Shown here in pieces: positions 32,766 to 43,430 of a stretch of 64,000 nucleotides of DNA; positions within the stretch are counted from its first letter, which is position 1; each line of letters starts with the position of its first letter. The stretch is from the NCBI GenBank assembly GCA_032622095.1, contig CP136061.1, forward strand, positions 14,585,287 through 14,649,286, read 5' to 3'. The position numbers and the translations under genes are program-made. A model generated the notes under the pieces. That model saw nothing but the letters and a program-made list of their open reading frames with translations. It was not told the origin of the DNA and ran no database searches. The stretch comes from Siphonodentalium dalli. Taxonomy: Eukaryota > Mollusca > Scaphopoda > Gadilida > Siphonodentaliidae.

Positions 32766-34550
32766 GTAGATACGTCCTTACATATACACATACATATACA
32801 ATGACCCATTTTCACACTATATACAGGAAATATTGGCCATATAGCCTTACAAACGGTATGGCCCATAAAAAGTAACGGCGTCATATAAAACAGAGACAAT
32901 AAAGGTCACGCTGCCGAAGCACCCAAACCGGTATGAGATCGAAGCGTCGCGGTCATCCAACCCATTTATAGTGTAGAGGTTTACTACTAGTACATATATA
33001 TTCAATCCAATTCAATTCAATTTATATCTCTCATCATCAAATGAAGATATAACAGAGTGCATGGCATGGTACGTACAATTAAGGAGATGTTCAGTGCGAC
33101 ATTGGACAATGAGTCATTAGTGATTTTGAGCTTATATGGCACTACAATAGAGCGCTGATCTATGGGCATATATGGTGGTGTTGGGGTAATTCTTTATAAC
33201 GTTTTGGTACATGCTGATACATGTGTAAAAAACATGTGTATTATGTCGCTATATGTTTGAAGGGGGCTTACTTGTTACCGTCAGTTCTGTGTCAGACAAT
33301 TTGATGTTTCCGTTGATATTTGTGATTCTGAAGAATACTAAAAACACGTTATACCACCATCTTTGCTGAATAATAGGAGGAGCAGCTGCTTCATATACCT
33401 CATCTACACTCCTCCCTCATATACCTCCATTACATCCTCCCCATATACCTCCACTACATCCTCCCCATATACCTCCACTACATCCCTCCCCCATATACTT
33501 CCAATACAGCCATCCCCATATACCTCCACTACACCCCCATATACATCCACTATATCCCTCCCCATATACCTCACTACATCCCTCCCACATATAAAAATAT
33601 ATCTCCACTACATCCCTCCTTCATATACCTCCACTACATCCCTCCCACATATACCTCCACTACATCCCTCTCCCATTGTAACTACGTCCTTATCCGCACA
33701 TCTGTATATTCACAATGACCCATTGTCACACTATATACAGGGAATCTCGGCCATAAAGACAAACAAACCATGTCATATAACGCAGAGACAATAATAAAGG
33801 TCACTCGAGTGATGCACCAACACGCGATCGCCGCAAACCATTATTATTGTCGAGGATTACTGCTGTGAACACATGCCGTGAGTGCTGTGTCAGACAGTTT
33901 GATGTTTCTGTTGATTGTTATGGTTATTCAGGCACCTCAATATCACAATGTTATACACCCCTACCCATTTTCGGGGGATCTTAAGTTACTATTTACCTCG
34001 ATATGTCACTGTATTCATATATATTTGTGTGGCATAACAGGGAGAGCAGCCCACCGCGTCCTTGCTCAGTTACTCTTGGTAGATTTCCAATTTTTATCAA
34101 TTGTGTCAACTGCCTTTACCTATATACACAGCTATGTATTCGCAATGACACGTTGTCACAATATATACATGTACCAAGGAAATGTTGGTACATCCAAATA
34201 TATTATTCCCCGGTGCTAAATAAAAGAGAGGCTAAAAAGGTCACATGAGCGATGCATCCCAACTGGCACCACCCCTGGTCACTGGTTTTTTCAGATTGCT
34301 CGGATTAGCCAAACACCGCGAAAATGACAACTTAAAAAAAATAACGGTACTTTTTTACTCAAAGCACTATTTTGTGTTGGAAGCATCATAGCAATTCAGG
34401 AGGACCAACCAGGATCATAGCACATTAGCATGATCACTTGACCAGGGGTCGGTATGAGATCGGAGCGTCGCGATCATCGAAACCATTCATAATTTAGAGG
34501 CTTGCTGCTGTGAACATAAACGGTTAATGCTGTTCCTGGCATTTTAGTAA
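32766..34550 (+). repeat. Three diverged copies of a local duplication
   Basis: Blocks recur in order. tacaatgacccattttcac/actatatacagg is at ~32800, ~33712 and ~34140 (diverged). gagacaataaaggtcac is at ~32890 and ~33785, with aaaaaggtcac at ~34234. ggtatgagatcgaagcgtcg is at ~32931 and ~34450. tgtcagacaatttgatgttt is at ~33292 and ~33890. The copies are heavily diverged and interrupted by the 33.37-33.68 kb array. Confidence 0.6.
33370..33680 (+). repeat. Pyrimidine-rich minisatellite (catatacctccactacatcc)
   Basis: About 12 imperfect units of 20-27 bp. The strong C+T bias on one strand could favour unusual DNA structure. The Pro/Ser/Thr-rich plus-strand frame across it comes from the repeat and is not a gene. 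Confidence 0.85.
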
Positions 34551-34837
34551 GGCTATCATAGTATCGATGCGTACAGTCTAATATACACGGATAATGCCAG
34601 CGTGACCTCACTCGTACAATCAGATGTACGTCAGCCTCTATCAAGCAGACTGCCTTCTCTGTACTCTACTATATAAGTACATGTATGAACTAACCTAATT
34701 CATTTGGAGACATCGATCCCTCACAAGTAACTGATATACGTGCCTAAATACTAGAAGCGTGTTCCCCGTGCTTTGCGTTATACACGTTATCAGCATGTGA
34801 AGTTGGGACGGATCTGAATCATGACATGAATATCTAC

Positions 34838-34928
34838 TCTTACTACGCCCCATATATATATCATATTCCACTCTTACTACGCCCCTAAATATCATATTCC
34901 ACTCTTACTACGCCCCATATATATCATA
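34838..34928 (+). repeat. ~34-bp tandem array, host of a Helitron insertion
   Basis: Three units of ttccactcttactacgcccc plus atatatatcata-type spacers. A further partial unit (ttccactcttactacgtccc) continues at 36540, on the far side of the Helitron, so the array was split by the insertion. Confidence 0.9.
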
Positions 34929-36025
34929 TTAGTAGGTGGACCCGTCTTCGTCCGGGCTGTTTCCCCTCTGCTTTTCGGCGAATTGCGCGATTTGACCTTG
35001 AATTGTCCATTTTGAAGGTCAAGGTGAGGTGGGGTCACGATTTGACCCGTCCAAAACACTGCCTGGACAAAAGTACCCGACAAAAGTACCCGTCGAAATC
35101 CATCCGGTTTTACACGATTTGACCTCGAATTGATCATTTTGAAGGTCAAAGTCAGGTCGGGGTCACGATTTGACCCGTCCAAAACACTCAGTGGACAAAA
35201 GTAACCATATGTATCAAATTTCGTCGAAATCTCATCAAAATTCGCGATTTGACCTTGAATTGACCCGATTCCAATGTTAAGGTCACGTCGCACGGGCAAA
35301 TGAATATGCCTATGACACTCCCCATACGAAAGTATCCCTATACACTAATGTTCATCGAAATCCCGTGATACTCGGGCATTCGACATTGAAATGACCCAAT
35401 TTCAAGGTCAAGGTCACGTCGCATGGGCAAATGAATAGGCCCACGCGACTCCCCGGCCGAAAGTATCCTCACATACCAAGTTTCATCGAAATCGGCTAGG
35501 CCGTTTTCGAGTCCATCGCGAACAGACACACACTCGTCCGGGCTGTTTCCCCTCTGCTTTTCGGCGATTTGACCTTGAATTGTTCATTTTGAAGGTCAAG
35601 GTCAGGTGGGGTCACGATTTGACCCGTCCAAAACACTGTCCGGACAAAAGTACCCGACAAAAGTACCCGTCGAAATCCATCCGGTTTTGCCGATTTGACC
35701 TCGAATTGATCATTTTGAAGGTCAATGTCAGGTCGGGGTCACGACTGGACCAGTCCAAAAACACTCAGTAGACAAAAGTAACCCTACGTATCAAATTTCG
35801 TCGAAATCCCATCAAAATTCGCGATTTGACCTTGAAATGACCCGATTTCAAGGTCAAGGTCATGTCGCACGGGCAAATTAACAGGCCCATGCCACTCCCC
35901 GGCCCAAAGTACCCCCACATACCAAGTTTCATCGAAATCGGCTCGGCCGTTTTCGAGTCCATCGCCCTTTATCGAGTCCATACACACACACACAGACAGA
36001 CAGATTTCCCAAAATATATAATAGA
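34929..36025 (-). mobile_element. Helitron-like element, B type, 3' part of a composite
   Basis: On the minus strand it starts TCTATTATATATTTTGGG at 36025 and ends with a cccggac-gaa-gacggg hairpin and ctaCTAA at 34932-34929, followed by T. The interior is a set of ~120-bp modules (accaagtttcatcgaaatcg; caaggtcaaggtca; gggtcacgatttgacc), with two partly repeated blocks at 34940-35310 and 35540-35960. It encodes no Rep/helicase, so would depend on another element. Confidence 0.75.
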
Positions 36026-36539
36026 CTAGCCGATGAGCCCGACGTTGTCCGGGCTATTCAAAAACCAAATTTCAAGTCGATAGCTCCACCCGTTTCCGAG
36101 ATCTCGTCTGCGCATGCGCGAAGCTGGCGTCGCACGGGCTCGGCGACCCGATAAAATTCGTATCCGGGGCAAGATACATTCACATACCAAATTTCAAGTC
36201 GATAGCTCCACCCGTTTCCGAGATCTCGTCTGCGCATGCGCGAAGCTGGCGTCGCACGGGCTCGGCGACCCGATAAAATTCGTATCCGGGGCAAGATACA
36301 TTCACATAGCAAATTTCAAGTCGATAGCTCCACCCGTTTCCGAGATCTCGTCTGCGCATGCGCGAAGCGGGCGCCGCACGGGCTCGCCAATACGACAACG
36401 TTCACCGCCCGGTCAAACTACACACACGTACCAAGTTTCGTCCCGATCGGTCGAGAATCGTAGATTTGTATAAATGACAGACAGACAGACAAACAAACAA
36501 ACAAACAAACAAACAGAGGTCTTCAAAATATATATGAGA
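36026..36539 (-). mobile_element. Helitron-like element, A type, 5' part of a composite
   Basis: On the minus strand it starts TCTCATATATATTTTGAAG at 36539 (preceded by A) and ends with a hairpin and ctcatcggCTAG at 36029-36026, joined directly to the B element. It has three 122-bp units with GCGCATGCGC palindromes at 36109-36120, 36231-36242 and 36353-36364, exactly 122 bp apart. A (gttt)n tract lies near the 5' end. Confidence 0.75.
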
Positions 36540-36719
36540 TTCCACTCTTACTACGTCCCTATATATAATTTCACCCGTTCATAATCTTGACAGGTTCTGA
36601 TGTAGTGGCAGTGACCCCTTCTGACAGGGAACATTACAACATTGAACAAACGAGACCGGGGACATATTATTAATACGTATACGTATTCTACTTCACAGTT
36701 GAGGTGATTCCAGCTCAAG
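36540..36719. other. Array remnant and diverged repeat
   Basis: The split remainder of the 34-bp array (36540-36566), then a stretch related in inverse orientation to the dispersed family at 28890-29150 (ctgacagggaacattacaac). Confidence 0.5.
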
Positions 36720-37333
36720 CTTGCATGTTTTTGTGACTCTATAGAGCCGATATCGCAATACACATTTAATGATTTACCCGGGAGATATTACATGTTTTTG
36801 TGACTCTATAGAGCCGATATCGCAATACACATTTAATGATTTACCCGGGAGATATTACACGTTTTTGTGGCTCTATAGATCCGATATCGCAATACACATT
36901 TAATGATTTACCCGGGAGATATTACATGTTTTTGTGGCTCTATAGAGCCGATATCGCAATACACATTTAATGATTTACCCGGGAGATATTACATGTTTTT
37001 GTGACTCTATAGAGCCGATATCGCAATACACATTTAATGATTTACCCGGGAGATATTACATGTTTTTGTGGCTCTATAGAGCCGATATCGCAACACACAT
37101 TTAATGATTTACCCGGGAGATATTACATGTTTTTGTGGCTCTATAGAGCCGATATCGCAATACACATTTAATGATTTACCCGGGAGATATTACATGTTTT
37201 TTTGACTCTATAGAGTCGATATCGCAATACACATTTAATGATTTACCCGGGAGATATTACATGTTTTTGTGACTCTATAGAGTCGATATCGCAATACACA
37301 TTTAATTATTTACCCGGGAGATATTACATGATT
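36720..37333 (+). repeat. 67-bp minisatellite, ~9 copies
   Basis: The unit runs gagatattacatgtttttgt, gactctatagagccgatatc, gcaatacacatttaatgatt, tacccgg. Units differ at one or two positions (gactct/ggctct, gagcc/gagtc). The array sits where related dispersed elements (28.9 kb, 13.57 kb) have one diverged module. Confidence 0.95.
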
Positions 37334-38040
37334 TAAGTGACGCAAAGCCAATTCGCACGCACAGTCACTTAACTAATTATATATCGAGCTGGGACCTTTA
37401 GCTACAGTGAAATTATTTATACTTTATTAGGGAACAGGTCAAAGACTGTGTTACCTGCTCTGTTTTTACTGTTATAAACTTCCCTGTCACATCATCGACA
37501 AGTTCACAGGTTTTGAACATATAATTATATGATCGGGTGTAATTATAGTAATTCATGGCATGAGTTAGGGATGGATATGATGTTCGCCCTCACTGGGCTT
37601 ATGATTGTCCAGATCTTTATATGGCAAACTGTTTGGACCGTCTTAGATCATATTAATAGCTATTGTCATCATACTCGCCACTGTACAGTACAAATAAAAA
37701 GGGTCCATACTTATATATTCGATGAACTTTAGAAATATTTGAATAATATTCTAATAAACTCGGTTTCAACATTCGACAAACAAAAAACACTATATCGGTC
37801 ACTATCAAACACAACCTTAATGCATAGTTTAGCGGAGCCCAAGTCTGCTCGTACATAAATTAGCTGAGATATTGGGAAATTGAAATAATGTTTTACGTCA
37901 GAGACCGTCCCGATACCATTTCTATTGCATGCTTTGCTCGTTGGTGACCTGTTCACATAAAACCACCAGTAAATGTAATCAAATATCACAATTGTGACAA
38001 TAAACTGGTTTATTCGGTAGAAAACATGTTATTTGTTCTG
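37334..38040. other. Repeat remnant, no gene recognised
   Basis: At ~37470-37530, ttataaacttccctgtcaca and acaggttttgaaca continue the dispersed family that contains the 67-bp array. The rest is AT-rich without identifiable features. Confidence 0.45.
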
Positions 38041-38392
38041 AACTACACTCTTAAACGTTTTGGTTTTAAAAAAAACCAAATTTGGTTTTGAACTTTGTCC
38101 AATATATGTAACCAAATTAGGTTTTGATCAAAACCAAATACCAAGCGCCAACTGGTTTTGATAAAAACCCAAATTGGTTTTGATCAAAACCAAATTGTAT
38201 GAATATTTGGTTTTGATCAAAACCAAAATTGGTTTTAAAATTTTGTCCCACATATGTAACCAAAAGGTTTTGATCAAAACCAAATACCAAGCGCCAACTG
38301 GTTTTTATCAAAACCAAAACTGGTTTTATATATGAAACCAATTTTGGTTTTGATAAAAACCAATTTTGGTTTTGACCAAAAAGTTCCTTTTT
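38041..38392. repeat. Cluster of ggttttgatcaaaacc palindromes
   Basis: Four exact copies of the 16-bp palindrome ggttttgatcaaaacc plus at least four near copies. They sit in two ~150-bp halves that share gtccaatatatgtaacca/gtcccacatatgtaacca and aaataccaagcgccaactgg. It may be an internally duplicated foldback element beginning near acactcttaaacg. The minus-strand frame only follows the repeat. Confidence 0.8.
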
Positions 38393-39217
38393 TGCACAAT
38401 TTATTGATAAATGTGCCATACAACATATACTTATGCAACCTTTAAGGGGTACTGTACTCTAAATCCACCCATTTATTGTACCATATCCATACTCAGCAAA
38501 ATATACGCAACACATGAATGAATTTGGTTTTCCAAGTTCGACATGTAAAATTATAATGAAAATTAATTTATGACTAGAGTCATAAATTGATTTTAATTAT
38601 AATTACCAATCCTTTTATATATTAAAGGGCTAATTATAAAAAGGCTTTAGACTCAGGATGCTATACAGTCTGAAACAGATGCCACCAGATTCCATTTCCA
38701 GAACAAAAATTCAGCTGATCACTTGCATACTACAGGCTATCAAATTTCTCTATTATGGCTTTGATACCCTCCCACAAACATACATGTACATGTATATGGG
38801 TTCTTTTTGTCATTTGGTCAAATCTTGTATTATACGAAAACCCATTATATGTGGCGGTTTCTACCATAATAATTATGATTGCCAAGTAAACAGAAAATAA
38901 ATGGTGACCATGTAATTTTTTTTATGGTTATCACTTATTTACTGTTTACACAGTCCTGAAATTATTATGATAGAAACAGTTGGTCCTCAAACAGTCAAAT
39001 ATTGACTTTTCAAGAGCGCATGCTGGCATAGAACTAAATTCCACAAGATGTTGCAAGATGTGGCAAATTAGATTTAAAATTTCCTGAAATCACAAACTCC
39101 TGAGGACTATTCTACCATTTAATTGCTGTCCGTAACCTTAAATTGAGGCATGTAATTTTCCTGCACATGTGAGGGCCACCCCATTCGTGAATCATATCAG
39201 AAACGACCAAAATTAAG
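38393..39217. other. No gene recognised
   Basis: AT-rich non-coding sequence containing an inverted aattataatnaaaattaat-type stretch near 38550-38605. Confidence 0.4.
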
Positions 39218-42200
39218 AGTAGTAGTAGTAGTAGTAGTAGTATTTATTTGTACAATGTATAGATATTTGTAACAATACAATATACAAAAGTGAACATAGG
39301 TATATTGTACAGGAGCGGCATGGCCAAAATGGGCCGTCTTCCTGCCGCCCCTATATATAGCTGTAATTTAAGTCATAAAATGACAACGAGAAATGGAATG
39401 GTATTTTGAAATAACGGAATGGTGTATCCAAACTTATTGCACACATGACGGTTTACCATGGACTGGGCTTAGTATTACTTTATCATAGGTACAGAGTCTG
39501 GCTGAAGTATTATTCCTTTGGAATGGAACAGAGCAAGTGTCTTTCAATGTTTATTTTCATTTTGATCGTACTCATCTAGTTGTAAAGACTAATTTTGCGT
39601 TCTTCCAGCCAAAATGTAAGGTGAACATACCTGGCTTTTTCAATAGCAAGTTTAATGGTGGGGCTCATGTCGTGCAGTTTATGTATCTGTGCAATCTCGA
39701 CAAAATGAATTCTTACATTTAATTTGTGACGAGTATCGCGATATGTAACTTTTTGTCAGTACATTTTTAAATCTATTTCGAAAGATTATGTTCTTGTTAT
39801 TTGTATCCAATGAGTTCCATATGTTAGGGAATGTGTGCTTTGGTAACACAGAACTAAAAGCAGTTCTAGGAGTCGATGCTTTTAGACTGCCTGCTTGTCG
39901 GGTATTAGCAGTTGTATAATCAAATGATTCATTGAAAGATTTGGGAAGATTTCCTCTTTTCCAGTCAAAAATAAATGTCGCAGCTTGTAGTTGATATAAG
40001 TCGTGGAATTTCAAAATATGTTCATGCAGAAAAATGGGTTCTGTGTGACTTCTATATGATTTATTGGATATTATTCTGATTGCCCTTTTCTGTTGTTTAA
40101 AGATAGTGCCTCCTGTATCGGCATGACCCCAAATTGACAAACCATAGATGAGATGACTGTGGATCAAAGAGAAGTATAGTGTTTTCGGGCAGTTCTTGGG
40201 TAGCATTCGCTTTACCTTATTTATGGAATATAATGTATTGGATATTTTTTTACTTAGCATAGATATGTGATGTTTAAAGGTGAGATTCTCATCAATTATA
40301 ATACCAAGGAATTTTAGAGATTGTTCAGATCTTACATTGCCTACTCGCGTTAAGGGCTTGTCGTTCAATTTTATTTTAAGATTATTCCATTTGAAATCAT
40401 TACTAGTGGGATGTAATAACATGTATTTACTTTTTGATGCATTAATTGCTAATTTGTTGCTACAACACCAACGATGGATTTTGATCAATTCCGAATTAAC
40501 TTGCTTTTCAATTTTCCGATAGTTGTGGCCGGATATATGAAGAGTCGTGTCATCTGCAAAAGAGAGGAGATTTAAGCTTGTGCTATTGGGCATATCATTG
40601 ACATATATAAGAAATAGAATGGGTCCTAGTATTGATCCTTGAGGCACACCACATGTGATATTGAGTAAGTTTGATTTTTTATTTTCGATTTCAACATATT
40701 GTTGCCTCCCCATTAAATAGCTTTTGAACCAAGTTTTTGTAATTCCTCTAATGCCATAGTGGTCAAGTTTTTGGAGAAGTATCTCATGGCTAATCGTGTC
40801 AAATGCTTTGGATAAGTCGATAAAAATTGCTAAAGTCGAATCTCTTGTCTTTTTGTTGTTGTTTTCAGCAACATGATTTAACAGATGAATTAAGGGGTGT
40901 GTTGTCGAGTGATTTTCTCTGAAGCCAAATTGTTTGTTATGTAGTATATCAAATTTTGTTAAGAAAGAATTTAGACGTTTATGCATAAGTTTTTCAATTA
41001 TTTTCGAGAAAACTGGCAAGATGCTGATTGGTCTATAGTTTTCGATATTATCGCGCATATTATTTTTATATATTGGAACAACTCTAGAAATTTTCATTTT
41101 CGTCGGCACTGTTCCTTCTTTGAATGATAAGTTTATGATGTGTGTAAGTGCGTAGGCCGTTTCGTTTATAGTAAGTTTCATCAGCTTCATAGATATGTTT
41201 GAAAAATCGACGCATTGTTTATTGGAGAACTTAGAACATGTTGATACAATTTCAGCCGTTGATGTTTCGGAGAGAAAGAAGTTTTTTTGATTTTTTTCTA
41301 TCATATAATTAAGGGGATGTATGTTCTGAATTTGTTCAACTTTGGCAGCAGTATTCTGACCTATTGTGGCGAAGTATTCGTTGAATGATTGTGCAATTGC
41401 AGCCGGATCTGAATATGTTTTATTTTGATAATTTACATTTTTTGGAAGTTTGTGTGGAGAAGATGACATTTTAAGTGCGTCTTTTAAAATGGTCCATGTT
41501 CGCTTAATGTTGTTTTTGCTTTCGTTAAGTCTTGATTTGTAGTAATCATTTTTGCACTTTCTTTTCACTTGGTTGAATATTTTGCAAAAGGCTTTGTATT
41601 TGTCTATATTTTCTTTTGTTGGATAAGAAAGTTTTTTTGTGAATAGTTTATTTTTATTTAGAGAAGATTGCAATAAGCCGTTTGTCATCCATGATTCTCT
41701 TTTGATATATTTTCCCCTTTGGTCGGGGTATTTAATTGGGAATGCTTGTTCATATGCTGCAATATATTGATCAATAAAGTTATCGTAGGCTTGTTCTGCA
41801 GTCGAGCAACTAAAAACAGAGTCAAATGATAGGTGGCTCAAAATATATCTGAATTTTGACATGTTTTTCTCATTAATGACCCGAATTGGTGTTTGTGGCT
41901 CACTTTTAATATTATTTTGAGTAAGTTCATGTTCAATATAAAATGTTGCAAAATGGTCAGAAACATCTGATAATATGATTCCACAGTCATATTTCCGTTT
42001 TGAGTTTGTATGAATGTGGTCTATTATGGTAGCTGAGAAATCTGTTACTCGGTTTGGCTTTGTAATCACAGGGAGATAACCGCGTTCAAATACGTTGTCT
42101 ACAAATTCGTTGGTTTTTGAATGATTGTTGGAGTTCAGTAGATCTATATTAAAATCTCCAATTAAGTAAGATTTCGTGTGAGATTTATTGAGTTTTTCCA

Positions 42201-42990
42201 TTATGCCATCTATTTGAGATATGAATTCATCGATATTTGCCATAGGAGCTGTGTTGGGTCGGTATATTGATCCTATAACATATGCATTTCTTTGATTTGG
42301 GTTTATTTCAACAAACAACGTTTCAATTACGTGAGGAATAAATACCGATAAGTCAGGTCTGTGTTGGAATGTTAGGTCATTTTTTATGAATAGCCCAACC
42401 CCTCCCCTTCCATCGTCTTGATCTGGGCGCGTTGAATATTCAAACGGCTGATAACCGGGTAATGAATAGGTTTCTTTTATCCTGAAAATCTCGGATAGTG
42501 CGATTACGTCGAAAGAATTATTTTCATTTTGCATATCACATAACAAATTTCTTAAGTTATCCCAATTAGCGTTCATGCTTCTACAATTAAGGCCCATCAA
42601 TGAGGTGCTTTTATGAGATTTTTTTCGATATTCTGAGGGTGCGTAATAGTTACACGAATGATCAATAAGCTCGTATGGGTTGATGTCCGATTCACAGTCA
42701 TCTCTATCATTAATGTTTGTAAAGTCATATTTTGTATTTGCCTGGAGTTCACCGAGGTTTATTTCACCTGTCATAGTATTCACTATTTAGTTTTGTTGTG
42801 TCACATCTATAGCCCAAAGGTATAAAACGATGCCTTTTTTGTGCATGCCAGTTAATTGATTTGAACAAAATATAATATTGATAGTTTGGATACCCATTCA
42901 CGCCTCTTTCTAATATTTCTAATATATACATAACACAAAAATAAATAGCATAAATGTGAGTATTTGCTGGTGGGAAGCATTCCATTCATT
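39218..42990 (-). mobile_element. Non-LTR retrotransposon (CR1/L2/Jockey group), near full-length body
   Basis: Minus-strand LINE. Downstream of the ORF is a ~460 bp 3' UTR ending in aaataaata (AATAAA within it) and a (TAC)n tail at 39218-39241, the short-tandem tail expected of this group rather than poly(A). The 5' limit is uncertain: there is no convincing ORF1 above 42774, so the element is either 5' truncated or lacks a separate ORF1. A 73-codon frame at 42764-42985 overlaps the start but has no recognisable domain. Confidence 0.85.
39679..42774 (-). CDS. LINE endonuclease-reverse transcriptase (ORF2-like), intact
   Basis: One uninterrupted frame of 1031 codons. It nicks target DNA and reverse-transcribes the element RNA at the nick. 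An in-frame stop lies just upstream; the first ATG is at 42774. Residues ~58-275 are an APE-type endonuclease: LNCRSM with Asn63, ALSE with Glu95, GDFN with Asp207 and Asn209, and SDH at 272-274. Residues ~560-830 are reverse transcriptase: VVPIYK, NYRPIS, FGFR, IFIDLSKAFD (Asp653), GVPQGSILGP, and FADD at 739-742. A C-terminal ~200-residue domain follows, ending with closely spaced cysteines (KCKNSFCRDC). There is no RNase H domain. The CNYYAPSEY segment before the endonuclease recalls L2/Daphne-like elements, but I place it only within the CR1/L2/Jockey group. All catalytic residues are present, so it may be active. Confidence 0.93.
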   Translation of the reverse strand: MTGEINLGELQANTKYDFTNINDRDDCESDINPYELIDHSCNYYAPSEYRKKSHKSTSLMGLNCRSMNANWDNLRNLLCDMQNENNSFDVIALSEIFRIKETYSLPGYQPFEYSTRPDQDDGRGGVGLFIKNDLTFQHRPDLSVFIPHVIETLFVEINPNQRNAYVIGSIYRPNTAPMANIDEFISQIDGIMEKLNKSHTKSYLIGDFNIDLLNSNNHSKTNEFVDNVFERGYLPVITKPNRVTDFSATIIDHIHTNSKRKYDCGIILSDVSDHFATFYIEHELTQNNIKSEPQTPIRVINEKNMSKFRYILSHLSFDSVFSCSTAEQAYDNFIDQYIAAYEQAFPIKYPDQRGKYIKRESWMTNGLLQSSLNKNKLFTKKLSYPTKENIDKYKAFCKIFNQVKRKCKNDYYKSRLNESKNNIKRTWTILKDALKMSSSPHKLPKNVNYQNKTYSDPAAIAQSFNEYFATIGQNTAAKVEQIQNIHPLNYMIEKNQKNFFLSETSTAEIVSTCSKFSNKQCVDFSNISMKLMKLTINETAYALTHIINLSFKEGTVPTKMKISRVVPIYKNNMRDNIENYRPISILPVFSKIIEKLMHKRLNSFLTKFDILHNKQFGFRENHSTTHPLIHLLNHVAENNNKKTRDSTLAIFIDLSKAFDTISHEILLQKLDHYGIRGITKTWFKSYLMGRQQYVEIENKKSNLLNITCGVPQGSILGPILFLIYVNDMPNSTSLNLLSFADDTTLHISGHNYRKIEKQVNSELIKIHRWCCSNKLAINASKSKYMLLHPTSNDFKWNNLKIKLNDKPLTRVGNVRSEQSLKFLGIIIDENLTFKHHISMLSKKISNTLYSINKVKRMLPKNCPKTLYFSLIHSHLIYGLSIWGHADTGGTIFKQQKRAIRIISNKSYRSHTEPIFLHEHILKFHDLYQLQAATFIFDWKRGNLPKSFNESFDYTTANTRQAGSLKASTPRTAFSSVLPKHTFPNIWNSLDTNNKNIIFRNRFKNVLTKSYISRYSSQIKCKNSFCRDCTDT

Positions 42991-43430
42991 TGGTCCATTG
43001 TATTCAAACAAAATTCCATATCAAATCTGCAAGTGATTTTATACTAAGTATAGTATGTACGAATTTTGATTGACTGAGGACTACACTGTGGTTGAGATTA
43101 GAAGCAGGTCATTTGAAAACATGCGTTCTTGTTACTGGTCTTTGTGTATACTTATATACATGTGTGGAAATATATATATATATATATCTATTTTTCTATT
43201 CATTACGAAACTATAAGGAATATGCAATTCGAAACTAAAAGGAGTTCAGTAAATGGTCATACAAATGGCTAATTCTTCCCAGAATACAATGTAACATTAA
43301 ATATACAATACAAAAGCAATACAATACAATATTATGTAACAAAGAGAAGAATTATTGTATTATAATAACAACAAGGCACATACATTGTTCACGGCATATA
43401 AGCCACCCCGGTCAAGCTGTACGTCAGAAG
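42991..43430. other. No gene recognised
   Basis: AT-rich, with a short (TA)n near 43170-43188 and short caatacaat repeats near 43300. Confidence 0.4.

Noticed and set aside
33363-33794. 143-codon Ser/Thr/Pro-rich frame
   Set aside because: It follows the pyrimidine-rich minisatellite. Composition and periodicity come from the repeat.
38117-38419. 100-codon minus-strand frame with FGFDQNQ repeats
   Set aside because: Encoded by the ggttttgatcaaaacc palindrome cluster. The repeats are structural, not coding.
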